In this document: positions 43,645-51,737 of the stretch, in pieces
Numbering within the stretch: the first letter of the stretch is position 1
Layout: each line of letters begins with the position of its first letter
Assembly (NCBI RefSeq): GCF_016862395.1
Contig: NZ_BOMW01000037.1
Coordinates: forward strand, 1 to 64,000
Reading direction: 5' to 3'
Source: Actinoplanes siamensis
Lineage (GTDB): Bacteria; Actinomycetota; Actinomycetes; Mycobacteriales; Micromonosporaceae
Length of the DNA: 64,000 bases
Position numbers and translations under genes: made by a program
Notes under the pieces: model-generated
Seen by the model: the letters and a program-made list of their open reading frames with translations, nothing else
Database searches by the model: none
What the model was told of the DNA's origin: nothing

Positions 43645-45141
43645 ATGACCGAGCGCTACGTGGTCGCGATCGACCAGGGGACCACCTCGACGCGATGCAT
43701 CGTGTTCGACCGGCGCGGGCAGTTGGTCTCCCTCGCCCAGCAGGAGCACAAGCAGCACTTCCCGAAGCCGGGCTGGGTGGAGCACGACGCCATGGAGATC
43801 TGGCGCAACGTGGAGCGGCTGGCGCCCCGGGCGCTACGGCGGGCCGGGATCACCATCGACCAGGTGGCGGCGGTGGGGATCGCCAACCAGCGGGAGACGA
43901 CGGTGATCTGGGACCGTCGCACCGGTGTGCCGGTGCGACGGGCGATCATCTGGCAGGACACCCGGACCGACGCCCTGGTCAACTCCCTGGCCTCGGACCC
44001 GCGCGCCGCCGCCGTCGCGGAGATCTCCGGCCTGCCGCTGGCGACGTACTTCTCCGGCCCTCGGCTGCGCTGGATGCTGGACCACACGCCAGGGCTGCGG
44101 GCGCGCGCCGAACGCGGCGAGGTGCTCTGCGGGACCATGGAGACCTGGCTGATCTGGAACCTGACCGGCGGCGCGCACGTCACCGACGTGACGAACGCCA
44201 GCCGGACGATGCTGCTCGACGTGCACGAGCTGGACTGGTCGGCGGAGGCGCTCGACTTCTTCGGGATACCCCGCGCGATGTTGCCGGAGGTGCGCGCCTC
44301 GATCGGCGCCTTCGGCACCGCCTGCCAGGCATTTCCCGGGGTACGGATCGGGGCCGCGCTCGGCGATCAGCAGGCGGCGCTGTTCGGGCAGACCTGCTTC
44401 ACCCCCGGCGAGGCCAAGTGCACCTACGGGACGGGCAGCTTCCTGCTGCTCAACACCGGCACGGAACTGATCCGGCCGGGGCACGGCCTGCTCAGCACGG
44501 TGGCTTACCAGGTGGCCGGCGAGCCGGCGAGCTACGCGCTGGAAGGCTCGATCGCGATCACCGGCTCGCTGGTCCAGTGGTTCCGCGACCAGCTCGAACT
44601 GATCTCCAGCGCGCCCGAGATCGAGACCCTGGCGCGTACGGTGGCGGACAACGGCGGGTGCTACATCGTGCCGGCCTTCTCCGGCCTCTACGCGCCGCAC
44701 TGGCGGTCCGAGGCACGCGGCGTGATCGTGGGCCTGACCTCGTACATCACCAAGGGTCATCTGGCCCGGGCGGTCCTGGAGGCGACCGCCTGGCAGACCC
44801 GGGAGGTGGTCGACGCGATGAACGCGAACTCCGGGCTGGCGCTGAAGACGCTCAAGGTCGACGGCGGGATGACGGCGAACAACCTGCTCATGCAGATGAT
44901 CGCCGACGTGCTGGACGTGCCTGTGGTCCGGCCCCTCGCCGTCGAGACGGTGTCCCTGGGCGCGGCGTACGCGGCCGGGCTCGCCGTCGGCTACTGGCCG
45001 GACCTGGACGGGCTGCGCCGCAACTGGCACATCGCCGGCCAGTGGATGCCCTCGATGGAACCGGGCCTGCGCGACCGCGAGTACGCCAACTGGCGGCGCG
45101 CCGTCGAGCGCACGTTCGACTGGATCCAGCCGGCTCAGTAG
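43645..45141 (+). CDS. glpK: Glycerol kinase, second paralogue
   Basis: The 498-residue FGGY kinase has [69 protein letters not shown] and VDGGMTANNLLMQMIADVLD. All substrate-contact motifs are intact, so it should be active. AGGGGGAGGATC gives ATG 43645 a strong ribosome binding site; the open frame extends 16 codons upstream. It follows the IclR gene on the same strand and faces away from the glpF-glpK unit. It may serve a different flux or a related polyol. Confidence 0.92.
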   Translation: MTERYVVAIDQGTTSTRCIVFDRRGQLVSLAQQEHKQHFPKPGWVEHDAMEIWRNVERLAPRALRRAGITIDQVAAVGIANQRETTVIWDRRTGVPVRRAIIWQDTRTDALVNSLASDPRAAAVAEISGLPLATYFSGPRLRWMLDHTPGLRARAERGEVLCGTMETWLIWNLTGGAHVTDVTNASRTMLLDVHELDWSAEALDFFGIPRAMLPEVRASIGAFGTACQAFPGVRIGAALGDQQAALFGQTCFTPGEAKCTYGTGSFLLLNTGTELIRPGHGLLSTVAYQVAGEPASYALEGSIAITGSLVQWFRDQLELISSAPEIETLARTVADNGGCYIVPAFSGLYAPHWRSEARGVIVGLTSYITKGHLARAVLEATAWQTREVVDAMNANSGLALKTLKVDGGMTANNLLMQMIADVLDVPVVRPLAVETVSLGAAYAAGLAVGYWPDLDGLRRNWHIAGQWMPSMEPGLRDREYANWRRAVERTFDWIQPAQ

Positions 45142-45365
45142 GCGTACGCGGCCTGCGGGTGAGCGGCGCGCAGCGCCATGCAGTGGCCGCACCGCAGCAG
45201 GTGCCTCTTCGGCCGCACCGGGAAGAGCGGGACGAAGAACAGCGTGAACCGGGTGGTCCGGGCCAGCCGCTGCTGCGGGGCGGTCCACCCGCAGACCTCA
45301 CAGGTAGCCACCGTGGTATCGACGATCTCGTCGCGGGTCCGGAGCCCGAACAACAGGAAGAACAT
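45135..45365 (-). CDS. Small zinc-ribbon protein
   Basis: The 76-residue product has a hydrophobic N-terminus (MFFLLFGL), then a zinc-ribbon pair CEVCGW and CGHC about 35 residues apart around a hydrophobic strand (FTLFFVPLFPV). This matches short actinobacterial zinc-ribbon proteins of unknown role. ATG 45365 is chosen; an upstream extension is low-complexity. It overlaps the end of glpK by seven bases, tail to tail. Confidence 0.7.
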   Translation of the reverse strand: MFFLLFGLRTRDEIVDTTVATCEVCGWTAPQQRLARTTRFTLFFVPLFPVRPKRHLLRCGHCMALRAAHPQAAYAY

Positions 45366-45596
45366 GCCCCAAGCGTGACACCGGCCCGCCAGCTCCGCAC
45401 TTCGTACGCCCGTCCGCACCCCTCCCCCCACACGCACGCCGGCACCGCACCCGCGCACCGCACCGGCAGGGGGCTCGCCGCCGCCACCGCGGGCACGTCG
45501 CATGCGCGCCCGCACCCGCCACCGCGCGCAGACCCGCACCGCGCCACCGCCTCAGCCGGCCTTGCTCCTGGCGCGTCGCGCACTAGCGTGATCGGC

Positions 45597-46322
45597 ATGA
45601 CGATGCGGTCGGCGGCGGTCGAGGAGTTCGGGGCGAGGCTGTCCAGGTCCGGCTGGGTGACCGACCTCCTGGTAGCCGGTTCCCTGGCCACCGGCGACCA
45701 CATCCCCGGCGTCAGCGACCTCGACCTGGTGGCGATCGTCCCCAGCGCCCCGGACCCGGCCCGGATCGTCGCCGCGCACACCGGCATCGACCCGGCCCTC
45801 AACCTGGGCTGCGTCTACGTCCCCGCCAACCGGATCACCGACCTGGACGCCAGGCATCCCACCTGGACCCACGGCCTCCTGGTCCAGCGCGTCCTCTCCG
45901 GCATCACCCGCGCCGAGCTGGTCCGGCACGGCTATCCGGTCTTCGGCCGCCCGCCCACCGACCTCCTCCCCGCGATGACCGGCGACGACATCCGCACGGC
46001 GGCCCGCGCCGAACTCACCGGCTACTGGGCCTGGGCCGCCCGCCGCCCGTGGCTCTTCCTCGATCCCCCACTCGCCGACCTGGCGCTCACCTCGATGTCC
46101 CGGGGCCGACACGCCCTCACCCACGGCGCCCTGCTCACCAAGTCCGAGGCCGTCTCCTCGGCCGCCGCCCCGCCCTGGCTGATCAGTCAGCTGCGCGCCC
46201 GCCGCCAGGGCCGGCACACCACCTCCCCCCGCCTCCGAACCGCCTGGCTGGCCTGGCGCGACGCCCGCCGTACAGTGCGCTCCGCCCAGCGGCGACCGCC
46301 GTCCGCCCACACCGCCGAGTAG
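45597..46322 (+). CDS. Nucleotidyltransferase-domain protein
   Basis: The 241-residue product has the polymerase-beta-like nucleotidyltransferase signature GSLATGDHIPGVSDLDLVAI (G-S then D-x-D), a C-terminal helical region with ARAELTGYWAWAARRPWL, and a basic tail. The arrangement resembles aminoglycoside adenylyltransferases of the AadA/ANT(3'') type and many uncharacterised homologues; resistance activity cannot be inferred. ATG 45597 and ATG 45603 are both possible. The 230 bases upstream are C-rich and show no other gene. Confidence 0.75.
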   Translation: MTMRSAAVEEFGARLSRSGWVTDLLVAGSLATGDHIPGVSDLDLVAIVPSAPDPARIVAAHTGIDPALNLGCVYVPANRITDLDARHPTWTHGLLVQRVLSGITRAELVRHGYPVFGRPPTDLLPAMTGDDIRTAARAELTGYWAWAARRPWLFLDPPLADLALTSMSRGRHALTHGALLTKSEAVSSAAAPPWLISQLRARRQGRHTTSPRLRTAWLAWRDARRTVRSAQRRPPSAHTAE

Positions 46323-46449
46323 CGGCCCACTGCCGAAGCAACCCGCCGGCCCTCCGGACAGGACGGCGTGGGTGACAGCCGAGCGCCGGCTCCGCGCACC
46401 GGTGACCGCTGGCCGGCGACCTTCTGAGCCGGCGCTCATGGTGGTTGTC

Positions 46450-46478
46450 GCTGGGCCGTCACGATGGTGGGGCCCAGC
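46450..46478. repeat. Intergenic hairpin, possible diverged copy 3 of the palindromic element
   Basis: GCTGGGCC (46450-46457) pairs with GGCCCAGC (46471-46478) over a 13-base loop containing ATGGTGG, and CATGGTGG also lies just upstream (46438-46445). It shares words with the elements at 36331 and 40166. It sits in a 292-base gap (46323-46614) with no other feature. Confidence 0.4.
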
Positions 46479-46614
46479 CGAGCATGGGGGCTGGGCGTGC
46501 GGGGTCTGTCGGGCGAACCCGGCGGCGCCGGACGGGGAACGCAAGCGATTGTGCCGACGGTCACGAGTCGGTCCCGGACGGAATCGAGCGGGAACGGGCG
46601 GGGTTCGCGCTGGT

Positions 46615-47280
46615 ATGACGACGATCGGACTCATCGGCAGTGGAAACATCGGGGGCACCGTGGCGCGGCTGGCGGTCGCCGCCGGCTACGACGTGGTGCT
46701 GAGCAACTCCCGCGGACCGGAGACGCTCCAGGAACTCGTGGGCGAGCTGGGACCGAAGGCGCGCGCGGCGACCACGGCCGAGGCGGCCGCGGCCGGGGAC
46801 ATCGTGGTGGTGACCGTGCCGCTGAAGGCGGTCCGGGAGATCCCGGCCGAGCTGCTCGCCGGCAAGGTGCTGATCGACACGAACAACTACTACCCGGAGC
46901 GGGACGGGGTCGTCGAGGCCCTGGAGAACGGCACGAGCACCACCGGGGAGCTGGTGCAGGAGCACTTCGCCGGGGCCAAGGTGGTCAAGGGCTTCAACAA
47001 CATCTGGTTCGGTCACCTCGCCCAGCTCGGGCGGCCGTCCGGGGCGGCGGACCGGACCGCGCTGCCGATCGCGGGTGACGACTCGGCGGCCAAGCTGGTG
47101 GTGACCGAGTTCCTGGACAAGATCGGGTACGACGTGGTGGACGCCGGCCCGCTCGCCGAGAACTGGCGCACCCAGCGGGACACCCCCGTCTACGTGACGC
47201 CCTACGGCCAGTTCGGCGAGGCCGGCACGCCGGCGGGCGCGGAGGTCGTCCGCAAGGCGGTCGCCGAAGCCAAGCGCTGA
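46615..47280 (+). CDS. NADPH-dependent F420 reductase-like protein
   Basis: The 221-residue Rossmann protein has GLIGSGNIGGTVARLAVAAG (dinucleotide loop), VVLSNSRGPETL with the Ser/Arg pair that favours NADP, DIVVVTVPLKAV, LIDTNNYYPERDG, and KVVKGFNNIW. This is the coenzyme F420-dependent NADP oxidoreductase family, moving hydride between F420 and NADP. F420 itself is common in actinobacteria; other family members act without it, so the cofactor is uncertain. ATG 46615 begins the conserved strand. Confidence 0.8.
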   Translation: MTTIGLIGSGNIGGTVARLAVAAGYDVVLSNSRGPETLQELVGELGPKARAATTAEAAAAGDIVVVTVPLKAVREIPAELLAGKVLIDTNNYYPERDGVVEALENGTSTTGELVQEHFAGAKVVKGFNNIWFGHLAQLGRPSGAADRTALPIAGDDSAAKLVVTEFLDKIGYDVVDAGPLAENWRTQRDTPVYVTPYGQFGEAGTPAGAEVVRKAVAEAKR

Positions 47281-47286
47281 TCGGGA

Positions 47287-47318
47287 GAGCCCGTGACCGG
47301 TGGCCCGGTCACGGGCTC
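47287..47318. terminator. Terminator between convergent genes
   Basis: GAGCCCGTGACCGG (47287-47300), loop TGGC, CCGGTCACGGGCTC (47305-47318): a perfect 14-bp stem between the oxidoreductase and the minus-strand lipoprotein gene. Confidence 0.8.
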
Positions 47319-47332
47319 CTGCCGGCCGTACC

Positions 47333-47827
47333 TCAGAGGTTGACCTTGACCCCAGCGGCCTGGCAGGCCGCGGCCAGCTCGGTGCCGGCCTTCTCGAAGG
47401 CCGGGTCCTCGACCGCGGTCAGCGGGTCGGCGGCCGAGGCGGACTTGGTCGCGATGTCGGCCAGGCTCTTCGCGCCGGTCGCGATCTTGCTGGTGCCGGA
47501 ACCGGCCGCGGCGGTCACCGCGGTGGAGAAGTCCTCCAGCATCTTCTTCGCCTCGGCCGGCTGGAAGTCGCCGTCCTTCATGGAGCCGAGCAGGCTTTCC
47601 TTCATGGCCTCGCCGGCCTTGTTGGTCTCCTCGCAGATGGCCTTGTCCGAGGCGCCCCCCGCGGCCGCCGCGCTGGTCGCGCCGACGGGCGGGGCGGCCG
47701 CGGCGGAGGTGGCGGTCGAGGTGCCCGCCGAGGAGGCGCCGGCCTCGGTCTTGTCGTCGTCGGAGCAGGCGCCGAGGCTGAGCACAGCAGCGGTGAACAG
47801 GACAGCTGAAGTAATCCGGGTTCGCAT
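47333..47827 (-). CDS. Lipoprotein, 164 aa
   Basis: The product has a signal peptide with lipobox LGAC (Cys about 21), a low-complexity Ala/Ser/Thr linker (about 28-60), and a helical domain with two cysteines (ICEETNKAG and AAACQAAG). The family is unknown. ATG 47827 starts a clean signal peptide; the frame is open 28 codons further upstream. It is divergent from the next lipoprotein gene. Confidence 0.72.
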   Translation of the reverse strand: MRTRITSAVLFTAAVLSLGACSDDDKTEAGASSAGTSTATSAAAAPPVGATSAAAAGGASDKAICEETNKAGEAMKESLLGSMKDGDFQPAEAKKMLEDFSTAVTAAAGSGTSKIATGAKSLADIATKSASAADPLTAVEDPAFEKAGTELAAACQAAGVKVNL

Positions 47828-47917
47828 CACGGCGCGAACCGTAATCGACACCATGACCAAGATCAACTGCGATCTCTCGCACCGGCTCCACATCGCCGAC
47901 CGGCTGGACACGCAGCC

Positions 47918-47923
47918 TATACT
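47918..47923 (+). promoter_or_regulatory. -10 element of a likely leaderless promoter
   Basis: TATACT lies only nine bases before the GTG start at 47933. Transcription starting about seven bases downstream would begin at or within a few bases of the start codon, leaving no room for a ribosome binding site. No good -35 match was found. Confidence 0.5.
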
Positions 47924-47932
47924 CCCCGTCCT

Positions 47933-48544
47933 GTGAACATCCTGTGCCGCACCGCAAGCCGTACCGCCACCCTGGCCACCCTCGCCGCGCTCGCCCTGAC
48001 CGGCTGCGACAGCGACGGCGACGACAAGACGACCAGGACGGAGGCCCAGGCGCCGGCCGCGGCGGACGGCCCCCGGGTGGGCGCCGCCGGCAGCGGCTGC
48101 GAACTGCCCGTCACGTTCGGCCTCACCGCCGGCTGGAAACCCAAGCAGGTCACGGTCGAGGACGGTGACCCGCTGGCCGCGCTGGCCAAGAAGGGCCCGT
48201 TCACGATGGCCTGCGAGATCGACGCCAAGCCGGCCGGGAACATCGGCTTCCTCCGGGTCTGGACGGGCGCCGGCGCCGACCTGGAGGCCGGCCTGAGCGG
48301 CTTCGCCGGCGCCGGCGCGCAGCAGGCGAAGTTCACCGAGACGCAGGTCGGTGGCAAGCCCGCGCTGGAGGTCGAGTACCAGCAGAAGAGCGAGCTGGAC
48401 GACTCCCTGGAGCAGGAGCGGGCGTTCGCCGTGGACACCGGCCGGGGCCTGGTCGTCGTCTCACTGGACGGTCTGGACAACGAGGAGCAGAAAGAGATGC
48501 TTCCGGCGTACGAACTGGCGCGCACCAGCCTGACGGTGAGCTGA
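47933..48544 (+). CDS. Lipoprotein, 203 aa
   Basis: The product has a signal peptide with lipobox LTGC (Cys about 25), a short charged linker and a mature domain of mixed strands and helices (GCELPVTFGLTAGWKPKQVT, FLRVWTGAGADLEAGL, GKPALEVEYQQKSELDDSLE). It resembles actinobacterial secreted lipoproteins of the LpqN/LpqT kind, but the match is by general form only. GTG 47933 is close to a TATACT, suggesting a leaderless mRNA. Confidence 0.72.
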   Translation: MNILCRTASRTATLATLAALALTGCDSDGDDKTTRTEAQAPAAADGPRVGAAGSGCELPVTFGLTAGWKPKQVTVEDGDPLAALAKKGPFTMACEIDAKPAGNIGFLRVWTGAGADLEAGLSGFAGAGAQQAKFTETQVGGKPALEVEYQQKSELDDSLEQERAFAVDTGRGLVVVSLDGLDNEEQKEMLPAYELARTSLTVS

Positions 48545-48634
48545 GCGCGAGCAACACGAGGAGGCGGGCCGAGCGGGCCGAAGAGACCGACCGGGCGATC
48601 GGGACAGGCCGGGCGGGTAAGGGCGCTCAGCAGG

Positions 48635-49639
48635 TCAGGGCCGGGTCAGCAACGCGGCGGTACGCTGCTTCCAGGCGTACGCCTGCTTCGCCGTGTCCCG
48701 CAACCTGGCCACCAGCGGCGACCGCGACTGACGAGCCCACGGCACGGCCACCTCGGTCGTGCCGTACTTCGCCTTGTACGCGTTCCCGCCCACGAAGTCG
48801 AACTCGGTCACCCCGCGGGCCTTGGCCCACCGCAGCGCGTGCCAGATCAGCGCCTCGTTGGGCCGCAGGTGCTGATGCTCGCGGTAACTGGCGCCGCCCC
48901 AGAAGTACATCGTCCGGTGGTACCAGGGCAGCACCGCGGTGGCGATGCACCGGCCCTCGCCGTCGCGGGCCCGCAGCAGGCTGATCCGACCCGCCGGAGC
49001 GAGATGTCGGATCAACGACCGCACCCGTTCCACGGAATACGTCGGCACGAGATTCTGTTTGGCGAAAACGTCGCGTAATTGATCGTAGAATTCGTCGGCG
49101 AATGCCGGGCCGGGTTCCGCCTCTTCGACGACCACCCCGGACTTGGCGGCTTTGCGGATATTACGGCGGCAGGCGCCGGTCATCGCGCCGAACAGGGCGT
49201 CCTCGCCGGGGCTCAGGTCGATCACCGCGGTGGGCGCGGCGTCCCAGCGCAGGCCCAGGCCGGCCAGGTCGGCCTCGGTCGCGCCGCGGTCGCGCACCTC
49301 GAGGTGGGCGCAGCCGAGATCGTCGAAGGCGAACCGGGTCAACGCCTGCATCGCGGCCCGCCTGCTCACCCCGGGGCGCAGGTTGAAGCCCAGGTAGGAG
49401 GTGGTCCAGCCGGCCATCGGGCTGCCCAGGATGCGTAGGCCGTACCGCCGGGCGAGCAACCCGGTGAAGTGACCCACTGTGGTGTAGTCATCACGCAGGA
49501 TGGCCAGCACTGGCTCGGCCCGCTGGCACTCGGCCACGAACGAGAGCCACTCGGGAGTGTGGAAGATGAGGCGGTCCTGGTAGGTGGCGCGGTCGGCGTG
49601 GAGGGCGGAAGCCGGTTCCACCCGGTGCAGTGCGAGCAT
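48635..49639 (-). CDS. FemAB/GNAT-like acyltransferase, copy 1
   Basis: The 334-residue product has two GNAT-like folds in tandem, as in FemAB proteins: TPEWLSFVAECQRAEPVLAI, LGCAHLEVRDRG, then MTGACRRNIRKAAKSGVVVE, IATAVLPWYHRTMYFWGGAS, NEALIWHALRWAKARGVTEF and DFVGGNAYKAKYG. FemAB proteins add amino acids from aminoacyl-tRNA to lipid II; a related branch occurs in exopolysaccharide clusters and may acylate sugars. It lies divergently next to the exopolysaccharide operon, which ends with a second family member at 58024. Confidence 0.82.
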   Translation of the reverse strand: MLALHRVEPASALHADRATYQDRLIFHTPEWLSFVAECQRAEPVLAILRDDYTTVGHFTGLLARRYGLRILGSPMAGWTTSYLGFNLRPGVSRRAAMQALTRFAFDDLGCAHLEVRDRGATEADLAGLGLRWDAAPTAVIDLSPGEDALFGAMTGACRRNIRKAAKSGVVVEEAEPGPAFADEFYDQLRDVFAKQNLVPTYSVERVRSLIRHLAPAGRISLLRARDGEGRCIATAVLPWYHRTMYFWGGASYREHQHLRPNEALIWHALRWAKARGVTEFDFVGGNAYKAKYGTTEVAVPWARQSRSPLVARLRDTAKQAYAWKQRTAALLTRP

Positions 49640-49804
49640 CCGGTCGCCCCGATCGAATTAGGCGTCGAAGGCGGATGATGCCCCGCCGGCCACCCATTCC
49701 GCAAGACCCGGTAGGGCCATTCGCGAATTGACGTGAATAGTTCTCGTGTTCAGGGTGACAATTGCTACTGCCGCGCCTCGCCATCGTTTTGCGAAGGTGA
49801 TGAC

Positions 49805-50575
49805 ATGGAGCCGCCGACGGCGATCAAGCGACGTCTCAACGAACTGGGCCTGCGCAGCCGACTCCGGGCCCGGCCGCGGGCACAGGGCCGGGTGCTGGCC
49901 CCGGCCGGACTGTTCCGCCGCCTGCCCAGCGCCCCCGGACTCTACTTCCCCTTCTACCACGACGTCCTGCCGGAGTACGCCGGCGACCTGCGTCACCACC
50001 TGGAAACGCTGGGCCGGATCGGTCCGATGATCGGCTGGGACGAGGCGCTGACGCTGCTGGCCGGCACGCGTCCGCTGACCGGGCCGGTGTTCTGCCTGTC
50101 CTTCGACGACGCCCACCTGAGCTGGCGCGACGTGGTGGTGCCGGTGCTGCGCGAGCTCGCCGTGCCGGCCACCTTCTTCCTGACCACCGGCCTGGTCGGC
50201 CGGCCCGGCAACCTCACCTGGGCGGACTGCCGGGAGATCCGCGAGGCCGGGTTCGCCTTCGGCTCCCACACGGTGACCCACACGCGGCTCGCCGACCGGA
50301 GCGACGCCGAGGCGGGACACGAGATCGCCGGCTCGAAGCGCGAGATCGAGGACGAGCTCGGCGCCGAGGTACGGGACTTCGCCGCGCCGTACGGCTATCC
50401 CGGTGTCGATTTCACCGAGCGTGACGTACGCCTGGCCAAGGAGTCCGGCTACCGCAGTTTCGCCACCACCCTGCGCCCGGCCATGCACGCCGGCGACTCG
50501 CCGATGTGGATCTGTCGCCAGGGGCTGCACCCGGCCTGGCCGATCATGGCAGTACGGACCCGGGTCCATGACTGA
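49805..50575 (+). CDS. Polysaccharide deacetylase
   Basis: The 256-residue NodB-fold hydrolase has CLSFDDAHLSW (Asp101-Asp102), FFLTTGLVG, and FGSHTVTHTRL (His155 and His159), giving the D-H-H metal site; FAAPYGYPG replaces the usual R-x-x-Y segment. It should remove N-acetyl groups from amino sugars in a polysaccharide. No signal peptide is visible, so it may act in the cytosol on a lipid-linked intermediate. ATG 49805 follows AAGGTG; the frame is open 24 codons upstream. It starts the exopolysaccharide operon and overlaps the next gene by eight bases. Confidence 0.86.
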   Translation: MEPPTAIKRRLNELGLRSRLRARPRAQGRVLAPAGLFRRLPSAPGLYFPFYHDVLPEYAGDLRHHLETLGRIGPMIGWDEALTLLAGTRPLTGPVFCLSFDDAHLSWRDVVVPVLRELAVPATFFLTTGLVGRPGNLTWADCREIREAGFAFGSHTVTHTRLADRSDAEAGHEIAGSKREIEDELGAEVRDFAAPYGYPGVDFTERDVRLAKESGYRSFATTLRPAMHAGDSPMWICRQGLHPAWPIMAVRTRVHD

Positions 50576-51731
50576 GCCAGAGCCGTCCACGACCCCACCC
50601 CGGATCCACCTGTCCCCACCGGACGTCACGGACGTCGAGCGCAAACTGCTGCTGGAGGCGTTCGACTCGAACTGGGTGGCGCCGGCCGGTCCCGACCTGG
50701 ACGCGTTCGAGGCGAGGTGCGCCGAGCTGGTCGGCGTGCGGCACGCGGTGGCGCTGAGCAGCGGCACCGCGGCGCTGCACCTGGCCCTGATCGCGGCCGG
50801 CGTGCGGCGCGGCGACACCGTGCTGGTCCCGTCGTTCACGTTCGCCGCCACCGCGAACGCGGTGATGTATCTCGGCGCCCGCCCGGTCTTCCTGGACAGC
50901 ACGCCGGACAGCTGGAACGTGGACCCCCAGATCGTCGCCGACGAGCTGCGCGGCCGGGCGGTCCGCGGGCACCTGCCCCGCGCGGTGGTCGCCGTGGACA
51001 TGTACGGCCAGTGCGCCGACTACCAGCCGATCGTGGAGGCCTGCGACCGCTACGGGGTGCCGCTGGTCGAGGACGCCGCCGAGGCGCTCGGCGCGACCTA
51101 CCGGGGGCGGCCGGCCGGATCCTTCGGGCTGGCCGGGGTGCTCTCGTTCAACGGCAACAAGATCGTCACGACCGGTGGCGGCGGGATGCTGGTCACCGAC
51201 GACGGCTCGGTCGCCGAGCAGGTGCGGTACCTGTCCACCCAGGCCCGCGAGCCGGTGCCGCACTACGAGCACCGCACGGTCGGCTACAACTACCGGCTCA
51301 GCAACCTGCTCGCCGCCGTGGGGCGGGGGCAGTTGCAGCGGCTGCCGCGGCTGATCGAGGCGCGGCGGGCGACCTTCGAGCACTACCGCGCCGCGCTCGG
51401 CGATCTGCCGGGGATCCGCTTCCTGCCGGTGGCGGCCTACGGCGTACCCAATTGGTGGTTGACCTGTCTCCTGATCGAGAAGGACGACTTCGGGGTGGAC
51501 CGCGACGACGTCCTCGGGGCCTTGCGGGACGCGAACATCGAGGGCCGGCCCACCTGGAAGCCGATGCATCTGCAGCCGGCGTTCCGGGACTGCGTGATGC
51601 GCGGCGGCCCGGTCGCCGCCGGCCTGTTCCACCGCGGGCTGTGCCTGCCCAGCGGCTCCGCCCTCACCGCGCACGACCGGGATCGGGTGGTGGCCGCCGT
51701 CCGCGGGGCCGCCACCGGGAAGAGGGGGTGA
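50568..51731 (+). CDS. DegT/DnrJ/EryC1/StrS aminotransferase
   Basis: The 387-residue PLP enzyme makes amino sugars from keto-sugar nucleotides. It has NWVAPAGPDLDAFEA, ALSSGTAALHLAL, VPSFTFAATANAV, VDMYGQCADY, LVEDAAEALGA and LSFNGNKIVTTGGGGML with the PLP lysine Lys198. The C-terminal GRPTWKPMHLQPAF is typical of capsule and LPS members. It probably supplies a 4-amino sugar to the polymer. ATG 50568 lies inside the deacetylase end, so they are coupled. Confidence 0.9.
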   Translation: MTEPEPSTTPPRIHLSPPDVTDVERKLLLEAFDSNWVAPAGPDLDAFEARCAELVGVRHAVALSSGTAALHLALIAAGVRRGDTVLVPSFTFAATANAVMYLGARPVFLDSTPDSWNVDPQIVADELRGRAVRGHLPRAVVAVDMYGQCADYQPIVEACDRYGVPLVEDAAEALGATYRGRPAGSFGLAGVLSFNGNKIVTTGGGGMLVTDDGSVAEQVRYLSTQAREPVPHYEHRTVGYNYRLSNLLAAVGRGQLQRLPRLIEARRATFEHYRAALGDLPGIRFLPVAAYGVPNWWLTCLLIEKDDFGVDRDDVLGALRDANIEGRPTWKPMHLQPAFRDCVMRGGPVAAGLFHRGLCLPSGSALTAHDRDRVVAAVRGAATGKRG

Positions 51732-51737
51732 CGGCGG

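Noticed and set aside
45597-46322. Calling the nucleotidyltransferase an aminoglycoside-resistance gene
   Set aside because: Only the fold signature is visible; most such actinobacterial proteins have no shown resistance activity.
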